25,644 nucleotides of DNA from Azolla pinnata. Its lineage: Eukaryota > Streptophyta > Polypodiopsida > Salviniales > Salviniaceae. Below the pieces are notes generated by a model. That model had not been told where the DNA came from. It saw nothing but the letters and a program-made list of their open reading frames with translations, and did not search any database. A program made the position numbers and the translations under genes. The stretch covers positions 57,281 to 82,924 of the forward strand of contig JBBBWG010002337.1 of the NCBI GenBank assembly GCA_037176905.1, given 5' to 3'. This document shows, piece after piece, positions 12,042 to 20,800 of this stretch; the first letter of the stretch is position 1, and each line of letters opens with the position of its first letter.

Positions 12042-12910
12042 CATGATGATATGGTGTGAAAATTCTAGCCGAATTCCGATGCCCATCGCCTCGATTCGTC
12101 GGAAAAAATAGAGAAAAGAGAGAGAGAGGGAGAGGTATATAGGATGATATTGGTGTGTGGGGGTAAAAGTTTCTTATGAAGCTGAAAATCGATAAGCTGC
12201 AAGTTCGATTCTTTCCGTTTGTGCATCGCCAAAATGCCCGCATTGGATGGTTGTATTCGTAATCGTCGTTACAGCCTTTGGTTGGTTAGATTCCCCGAGG
12301 CATCCTATTGCCTCGATTCAGAAAATGCGGTAGAAGATGGTATTATACTAGTAAAAATAATGTGTTATGGGTTCAATCCTTTCCTTTTATGCATCGGAGA
12401 CATGGTTTTTTTTTACCTTTTGCAAGCATCGGATGATTCTATTTGTAATCGTCGTTAGAGCCTTTGGTTAGTTAAATTCCATCCTATTGCCTCAATTCGG
12501 GAAAAAGAGCGACAAGACGATTGTGGTGTAGTGGTAGAATTTTAGTTAAAATTCCAACCGCCTCGATTCCAAAAAATAGAGACATAAGATAATATGGTGT
12601 AGTGGTAAATTTTGTACAAAGTTAAAATTTCATAAGTTACGAGCTCAATTCTTTCCTTTTGTGTACGTCGTTAAAAACATGATATTTTACCTTCTACAAG
12701 CATTGGATGATTGTATTCGTAATCTTCGTTAGAGCCTAGTGGTAAACTTTTTATTTATTTATAAAGTTCAAAATTTTAATAAGTTACGAGTTCGATTCTT
12801 TCCTTTTTGTGTGCATCGCAAACATGATATTTTACCTTCTGTAAGCATCGGATGATCATACTTGCAATCGTCATTGTACTCTCGGATGGATCGTATTTGT
12901 AACCGTCATT
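12042..12910 (+). repeat. Degenerate tandem array of ~190-bp tRNA-derived, SINE-like units
   Basis: About six diverged units can be lined up by eye: 12042-12121 (short), 12141-12325, 12327-12517, 12518-12585 (short), 12586-12737 and 12738-12910. A full unit starts with TGGTGTAGTGGTA, which fits the Pol III A box. About 48 nt later comes GAGTTCGATTC or GGGTTCAATCC, which fits a B box. Then come TTTCCTTTTGTGTGCATCG, CATGATATTTTACCTTCT, GCATCGGATGAT, a TATTCGTAATCGTCGTTAGA-like block, and a tail near CCTCGATTC plus AAAAAATAGAGA. The short units lack the middle. A-box to B-box spacing is tRNA-like, but acceptor stems do not pair, so these are not functional tRNAs. No ORF spans the array. Confidence 0.6.
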
Positions 12911-14040
12911 GACATCAAAATCTATGAATTTTTTTTTTGTGTACGAGGCTTCGGTTGCAACTTGTCTAATTCTTTTGATCGAATTTGTCATGGACCAGAG
13001 AAATCGAATACATGTAATTAGGGATATAAGGCAGAAGATCTTATCGAATGGGAGCTTTTGAATTCTACCACCATGTGATATATTTGGAAGGCTCGAGAGC
13101 TAGCAAAAATTGTCTTAGCAATCAGGAAGGAACTAGGGAATTAATTGGGCAATAATTTTTCCAGTTGATCGTAAAAGTTTGCATTAAGCTGTGATTTCTA
13201 ATTATTGCCCAATTAATTACGCCAACTTTCAGGTGCTCTTTGAAGAATCTCAAATTAGACCATCATCTCAATTGCCTAATCCAATTATTGTTGATTATGT
13301 ACCGCAACTGGAGCACTTCTCAAAGAAGCTGCTTTGTTACCTTTGATTTGGCGGGACCCTAGATTTGGCTGACCTTAATCTCTGATAATTACACCGAGGG
13401 CGATCAAGATTATGATGCGATTAATTAGCACGAACGTCCGATTAGGAAATAGCAAAAGCAAGAGTCGGCGTTAATCTCTAATTTTTCTAATTTTAGCTGG
13501 CGTTAAACTGCAGTTTATTATATTTGTTAGGCGTTTTTTTTTTCCGGTAATTCTCCCAAATATTGCAATTAGAAGAACTGTGATTAGAAATCCAAACAAT
13601 AGTAGTGTACAAACTGAATTAGCAATAGTAGTGTTGTTATTGTTGAATCAATTATTGTTATTAATTTGCTTTGTAAATGTGGCACTGATTTGCACAAGGA
13701 TATGTAATTATATATATTATGATGTTATTTGTGACCACATTCTACGCACATAATGAATGTGGTAGCTCCCTACATGTCTTGGAACTAGTGATTAACTAAT
13801 TTCTTAATTAGAGCTAATTAGCTGTTCTAGTAAATGATAGGACTTTAGTTCTTAAGCATTGGAATTGATAATTGGGCTGCTAATTTTTATTACCATGGCA
13901 TATATGATCATGCCCCGAATCCGGATAGATGCAAAATATGCTTACTTCATCAGAAACTCAAAGGCCTCTGGATATATGATAAAATCCATTCCGAGGCGTG
14001 TATACAATCCAATCCAGATCGGTCTACGATTCAGGATCTT
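12911..14040. other. AT-rich gene-free spacer
   Basis: No ORF with recognisable similarity on either strand. The only clear structures are the inverted repeat at 13139-13218 and several short AT palindromes around 13740-13830. The small ORF at 13859-14050 has no family resemblance. Confidence 0.6.
13139..13218. repeat. Perfect 19-bp inverted repeat with 42-nt loop
   Basis: The left arm 13139-13157 and right arm 13200-13218 are exact reverse complements and include GGGCAATAAT / ATTATTGCCC. It could form a stable hairpin, or be the terminal repeats of a very short MITE remnant. No clear flanking target-site duplication was seen. Confidence 0.75.
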
Positions 14041-14043
14041 AAG

Positions 14044-14070
14044 GTTTTAGGGTTCAGGGTTTAGGGTTTG
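14044..14070 (+). repeat. Short interstitial telomere-like tract, TTTAGGG strand
   Basis: Three to four imperfect copies of the plant telomere heptamer, with the G-rich strand on +. The nearby larger tracts have the opposite orientation. Confidence 0.75.
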
Positions 14071-14170
14071 GTAGCAAAATGTCACGAGGGACTGAACTAT
14101 ATGCCCATGCACACATTGTCGTTGTCGTGCTCGTCAGTAATGCAAACACATGATCTGAACCCCAGACTCA

Positions 14171-14203
14171 AACCCTAAAACCCTAAAACCCTAAAACCCT
14201 CGA
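14171..14203 (-). repeat. Short interstitial telomere-like tract, CCCTAAA strand
   Basis: Four tandem ACCCTAAA-type units with the C-rich strand on +, that is, inverted relative to the tract at 14044-14070. Confidence 0.75.
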
Positions 14204-14288
14204 GCCAGTCGAGGCGCTACGTATCTCATCAATGTACGCTCATATTTACCGGACGAGCCTCGATTCGCAGGGTCTCGAAACCCCAAAA

Positions 14289-14618
14289 TAGCCCTAAGCC
14301 CTAAGCCCTAAACCCTAGACATGTTCTAAGCCCTAAGCCTAAACCCTAAACATGTTCTACGCCCTAAACCCTAAAACCCTAAAACCCTAAACATGTTCTA
14401 AGCCCTAAGCCCTAAACCCTAAACATGTTCTAAGCCCTAAATCCTAAACCCTAAACATGCTCTGAGCCTTGACCCTAAAACCCTAAACATGTTCTAAGCC
14501 CTAAATCCTAAACCCTAAACATGTTCTAAGCCCTAAATCCTAAACCCTAAACATGTTCTAAGCCCTAAACCCTAAACCCTAAACCCTAAACCTGCTCTAA
14601 GCCCTAAACCCTAAACCT
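14289..14618 (-). repeat. Interstitial telomere-like array with 32-bp higher-order unit
   Basis: The array consists of CCCTAAA, CCCTAAG and TCCTAAA heptamers, punctuated by the non-telomeric decamer ACATGTTCTA or close variants. The decamer starts at 14319, 14350, 14391, 14423, 14455, 14487, 14519, 14551 and 14590 (variant). Spacing is 31, 41, then five times exactly 32, then 39 (32 plus one heptamer). A unit is therefore the decamer plus about three heptamers, amplified as a minisatellite. The array ends about 270 bp before the start codon of the next gene and is likely in or next to its promoter. It offers many telo-box (AAACCCTAA) sites. Confidence 0.9.
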
Positions 14619-14655
14619 AGTTGTAGTTAAATGATTGTTTTTGAAGAAGAAAGCA

Positions 14656-14656
<1 letters not shown>

Positions 14657-14686
<30 letters not shown>

Positions 14687-14687
14687 C
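14657..14687. repeat. (CTT)n microsatellite in a 5' leader
   Basis: Ten CTT triplets in the probable 5' UTR of the PHD/SWIB/Plus-3/GYF gene, about 200 bp before its ATG. Such pyrimidine tracts are frequent in plant leaders. Confidence 0.9.
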
Positions 14688-14888
14688 GTCTTCTTTGTTT
14701 TGCGTTTCTGTTTTTCTTTCTTGTGACCAACTCACGTTTCTCTTGTCTTGTCTGTGTTCGCCTGCGCCTGCGCCTGCGTCGCTGAAACCCTACTTCGGAT
14801 TCCGGCACCGCCATCAGATCCAGCTTCTTCTTCCCTTTCCTCCCGTCGCAGATCGATACGCATCTTCCACATACGGCGGCTGCACCGC

Positions 14889-17800
14889 ATGGAAACGCCC
14901 CCCGATGATGATGATGATCGCCATCCCCATTGCTGCCCCATGCCTCCGCCAGGTAGCGGAGGCCTAAGCTCCGCGGACCGTGCCCCTCGGCTCATCATCC
15001 CTGGTGACTCCGTCCGGAACAGGCTTAGCTGCGGTAGCTTCACGTCAGGGAAAGACGTGGATGCGAGGAGGAGCGATGGAGAAGATGAAAGCGTGGCTCG
15101 GGTTCCCACACCCAAGCCGAGGAGACGCCGGAAGCAAGCTGTGAGCAACCACCAGGAAGAAGACGCCGAGGACGACGTTTGCTTCGTATGTTTCGACGGT
15201 GGCGACTTAGTCCTTTGCGACATGAGGTTAGTCTTTCTAGCTGCAGTTGATAAAAAAGCCTTTTTTTTGGCTTCATAGGAGAAGAATTTGTTTAAAAGTT
15301 TGTTGAATTTTCGTCCCCGTCTTGTGAATACTATGTCAGGTCTCTGCATATGCGTATGTATACAATCAAACTATGTATTCGTGTGTGTTCGTGCGTGTTT
15401 CTGTGTGTATATATCTGCTTGATTCGACATGCATAGATTCATATATATCCATGCATGCACACATGCATAAACACACGAATACACACTATGCATGTATGCA
15501 AGTTTGCAGTGCATGCACGTGTTTGTAGCGGAATTTTATACATGGATGTCCCACCTTAAGCACGGTTCACGGAATTGTGATTGATGTTAGATGACTTCGA
15601 ACCAAGTTATTATTTCTAGACTCTTGTTCCATGAACTTTATATGTCGAGGAGACAGATGCGCAGAGTTAATATATGGTGTTTATGCAGCCGTGATAATAT
15701 CAGGCATCATCATTGTAGAACATTCAGCATTGATGACAGATATGCTGTAATATATTTCGATGTTGCCACACTAACTTCCTTGAATTAGGAAGCACCACAG
15801 TGGACGGTTAGAGTCCGGCTTACTGATACTCTGTTAGCTCTATCATGGGAATGAAGTTGCTGTTCAATAGTAGTACTCTCCATGCAACTCCCTGAAGACA
15901 ATCTATTCATGTTGTAAGGCAAGATCGATAACAGGAGAAAATTGTCACCCGGGTTGTTAATGCTTTCGTTCATGACGTTATTGAAGTGATTAACTGAGGT
16001 GAGAGCTTTGTCATGAGCATGAGATTGGCCTGTGTTCGTTTGAACCAGCATCATGTTCTGTTGTGCGTGAACTGTAGTTCCAAATAAGTTACTTTATGTT
16101 AGGCCCTTGTCGAAGTCACGTTATTTTTGCAAGTATGCCAGTTAAGACGTGTTTTAATGAAGGGGTATCACTTGATAGATTGAGCCAGACTTGACTTACA
16201 GAAACCGAGTTATCTTGATTTAGAGCTTTTTGGAGAGCCATTATGACTGTATAAATCTACACAGCTGTCGTATCTGATTTTGTTCTAGTATGCTCAGTGA
16301 TGAATGCCTTGGAAGATTTTCATGCAAGGTCAATAAGATTGAGTGGTTTAGGCTGGGCTTTTGTTTTAGTACTCTAATTTTTATTAGTAAAGAAGTATTG
16401 GAAGAGACCCGGTCCTTGGGCCATCAAGATGTCAACGTCCCTTTTCAGTGGCAGTTATGCTTCTTTGAAGGAAAATCAGGTCTTAGTCAACGAGTCTGAA
16501 ATATTGAGGACGTGTTTATGCACTTGTATAAGATTTAGCTGATGGTGCAATGTAACTTGGTATCCTTGCTTGTGTTTCCCACTCTTAGAATCTCTAGATG
16601 TTCAACTGTCCAGTTCCATACCTACAATAAAAGATGTATTTCTGTAGCCGTAGGATATTTCCAACCGTTATTCACTTTGCATGTTCCTGAATTTTTTCTA
16701 AGTCTAGATTTTAGAAACCCCTCTTATGTTCAAGATCCCAACCGTGGTTCAAAGCCCAAAATGTATATTGCTATATTAAAGTATTCACTCTTTGCAACAT
16801 ACTAAATGGTCGAATTTGATTATAAGTTTCTATTTACTTGATATAAAGACCATAGTTCGATATTCTAGCTTTCTAGTCATAATATTTGTTGATTAACTTC
16901 TCATAGGCATTGTCCGAAAGCATATCATGCGGCATGTACTGGAAGAGGATCAGAATATTTCCTACAAAAGGGGAAATGGTATTGTGGTATGTACATATTG
17001 TACATGCTCAAACTTCAAAATCTGATTTATGGCAAAAATATCTATTTTTGAATCTTTTGTATGACAGGTTGGCATGTTTGTGCGCAATGCACAAAGAAGA
17101 CAGACATACAGTGCTACACTTGCCCAAATTCTTTTTGTAACTACTGTGTTGGGAAAACCAACTTTATTTGCTTAGGAAAAGGAAAAGGGCTATGCGAATC
17201 TTGTATCCCTCTTATCACCATGATCGAACAGAACTTGACAGTCGATTCAGATGGAGTAAGATACTCATAAAATGTTCCTTGCTTTTAACAGTGTGACACG
17301 CTCTGACAATTATGTTTATCCTAAAACATGAAGGCAGATCATTGCACAATGAAGTTTGTAGGCCTTAAGTTCAGAAAAAATCTAATAACTTTCTTCTATT
17401 TTTGACAGTCTGAAGTAAATTTCGATGCTGGAGATACTTATGAATGCATGTTTAAAGATTATTGGGAGGGGCTCAAAAAGAAAATCCCGATTACATGGGC
17501 AGAGATTGAACAAGCAAGCAAGTGGAAATATTCACACTGTACAGCTGACAATGTTGTCAAAGATGCTGTTGGCGGGGACAATGGACAGAGCTTTGTTACA
17601 GAACAATCAAGATGTTTTAAGAGGAAGAGGTTGATAAAAAAGAAAGCTGAAATAATAGAGGATGTGAGTGACAGTGAATATGAAGCAGACATTGAAGAAG
17701 ATGAAGAACATCACAACGATAAAATTAAGGCTAAAGGAGGGAGCAAAAGAACTCGTCATTTTGTAGGATGGGCATCTGAGTCAGTAATTAACTTTCTCCG

Positions 17801-20800
17801 GTCAATCGGAGAAGATGCAGAAAAACCAATATCAGTTGCTGCAGCTATGAAGCTCTTGTGGAGCTACATTGAAACTAACAATCTTGCCCGTGAACATAGT
17901 AATCTAGTAAAATGTGATGAAAAGCTGCAATCCCTATTTCAGAAGAAATTCGTGCGGAAATTTGACATGTCAAAATTGTTCAGTGTCCACTTTGCTTCGA
18001 AGAAGAGAATGGCTGCAAGGGAACAGAATCCAGGTGATGTTGAAGTCAAAGAACTGGATATTAGCAATGATAAGCAACAGAAACTGTTCAAATCAAAGAA
18101 AAACTTAGATAGCGTGGAGAAATTGAAGCCAGATCTTTTAAATTATGCAGCCATTGATGTCAAAAATATCAGTTTGATATATCTGAAAAGGCATTTGCTG
18201 GAAATTTTGTCTGGAGATCCTGATTTTGAGAAGAAAGTGACTGGGGCGTTTGTTAGAATACGTATACCTGCTAGCGCAGACAATAATGATGCATGTTATC
18301 GGCTTGTTCAAATAATAGGTCAGTACTTACATGTTTTACTACATTTACATCTTTTTAAGTCTGAATAGATAGGAGGTGAAAGTGTAGTCGATCTGTTCTT
18401 TGAATGTTTGCAATCTAAAACATGTATGACTGCATTAAGAGATGATACTGACAGTGCAAGCATAACTCAGCCAGTATATATACCAATAGTGCCTAAGTAA
18501 GGAAGTTTTTGACCAATATTAAAAACCATGTGCCTTTGTTTATATATGCCAACCTGAACATACATGTCCAGTTTTATGCTAATAATTAGACATATCTCAT
18601 GGTATATCGCAATGAAATTTGGTCTGAAATCAATCCGATACATGCATGACTGGATATACGATTCATCTTCCTCTTCCATCTTTTAGGGTTGAGATAGCAC
18701 TTATATCTGGCTGGATTAGTATGTGTTGCTTGGCCTCTCAAGTTTCTTCATTGTGACAATGATTGATGTCCTTACAGACTTTATGATGCATGGCATGACC
18801 TTTGGTAGGCCAATTTTCTCTCAGTGTCTTTTGCTGATGAGGCATTCATAGGAAATTGGTGGTGTTGAATTTGGTCAAGCTTACCTACTTTCTCGGTGCG
18901 CATTAAGAACTTGGATGTAGAGAGCACTGATCACGTTTAATGTACACGTTTGAATTTGTGTTGCTAACTTATTGAACACTTTTTCTGGTAGGTTACAAGC
19001 ATACATCTAACTTTTTTTTAAGTAATTTCAAACCGTTAGATCAGTCTTCTAAAAACATTGATCATAACATGTGAATGTTGATTGGCTGTGAGGATTTTTA
19101 TGTAAATGAGGTGGAGATAAACAACATTTTTGTATTGATGTAATGATAGGAATCAGGAAGATTCCAGATACAAATAATGCTTCAAAAGCAAGAGATCGTG
19201 TGTTCCTGAAGATTCTAAATCTTCAAAAACGTGATGAAATCACTCTAGATGTTGTTTCCAGCCAAGAATTTACTGTGGTAAGGACTATTCTCGCCTTTAC
19301 TTGCAAGGGAAATTTGTCGAACAGAGAGCTTTTCTTGGCTTTTAGTTTGCACTTGGATATACCTTGTTAAGCATATCTAAACATCTAGGTAATCTTGACT
19401 TGATTGAGATAGCGGAAAAGAAAATGAACTTTGTTCTTAACTTGATCTCATCTTAGATTTGACAATCTCATTGGATCCTTGTGTATGCCAATTGTCAATC
19501 TTGCTGATCGTATACCTGCTGAGCAACTCGTTATCTTGGCTAATGATGGCAACTATAGTGCAACTGAGAGATTTTGGTCTTCTTTAAGAGACACTTCCTC
19601 CAGTCTATGATGTTCCATAGATTCTACTTGGGATTTGTGATCCTGTTGTACGTGTTTAAGTTTATTGTAGTCTATAATTTTTGCATGTAGTAGTATTTTC
19701 ATAAAGCCCTTGTTTCAACTTTCATCTCAGTGCAATAGTTGCAGCATGTGCTGAACATGTGGAAGGTCCTGAATCCAGCTTGACATCAAAATTGAACGTT
19801 ATTTTGTATTCAATGATTTAGTGCAGCCGAGCACTTTATTAATCTTGATTAGCGCCATATGATTGAAGTTATTTTGAACCTCCACCTCTGCCATTTCAGC
19901 TGGGTTATCACAATATATTAGGATGAATCACATCCATGTTGGAAACAACATATGGGATTTAAATCAGCGGTTGGAAATCCCTTGTTTACATGAATTGTGA
20001 AGTAATGAGCATCATTGGTACATTTCTTCATCTTTTCAGAGTGTTTCTCAACACTTGTTTTTTGAGATTGTCAAACCTCTATTTTTAGTCTTATTTGGAT
20101 ATTTTAGAAAAATAAAGGTGTCTAGATCTTATACCTAAACCTGTCTTACTTTTTCTGATACTCTTTTTGAGTGTCAAACAGGAGGAATGCCTAAGGTTAC
20201 AGCAATGTGTGAAGTCTGGCTTTTTAAAGGCAATGACAGTGGTCAGTTCCGTCAAGTTGACTTTGCATCATGACTGCCAGTTGCATTTTTCTATATTTAA
20301 TGACTTTTTGAATTTCAGAGTCAGCTTGAGGAAAAAGCTAGAGATCTTCAAGAGATCAAGATGAAAGATGTAAGTAGTCAAAGTATATGATCTAATGTTT
20401 GTATAATTGTGCAAATTTTGAGTATTTTACTGCATCCAGAATGAGAAAACTTTTCTCAGCATGTATTCAATAAATAATGTATGTTTGCTGAATGACTTTC
20501 AAGTGAAAGACCATGATGTATATTACTACTTGATGAGCCGTGTATTACATCTTGAATTTGCTTTGTGAAAGCCACGTATGAGGATCACTTTCTATTTCTC
20601 CGTCTTTTATTATTATTATTATCCCAAATGAATAAATTTAGCTAAGCATACTTCAGTTCAAAGCAGTGTTAAGCAGACACATATTGCATATAACAAGTAA
20701 TTACTATCCATTTGTGTTAAAAGAGGGACTGGTTACATATATTAAAAGCTAATCATCTAAATTATGAACAGTGGTATGAGAAGGAGCTTCTTCGGTTAGG

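Noticed and set aside
12595-12655. A tRNA gene with A and B boxes
   Set aside because: The ends do not pair as an acceptor stem, there is no convincing anticodon arm, and similar copies recur in the array, so it is SINE-like.
14319-14600. Regular 32-bp spacing resembling a CRISPR array
   Set aside because: The spacers are not unique: both parts of the unit are repetitive CCCTAAA derivatives, and the context is a plant nuclear genome with introns.
14041-14620. True chromosome end
   Set aside because: Single-copy genes continue on both sides, the heptamers are imperfect, and orientation changes within the tract, so it is interstitial.
14617-15349. - strand ORFs opposite the PHD exon, including an Arg-rich one
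   Set aside because: Antisense shadows. The poly-Arg comes from the (CTT)n repeat, and the + strand frame carries the conserved PHD residues.
20167-20364. 65-codon ORF through two exons and the intron between
   Set aside because: It reads through a GTCAGT donor and CAG acceptor. Splicing 20241 to 20319 keeps the frame and fits the Plus-3 homologues better.
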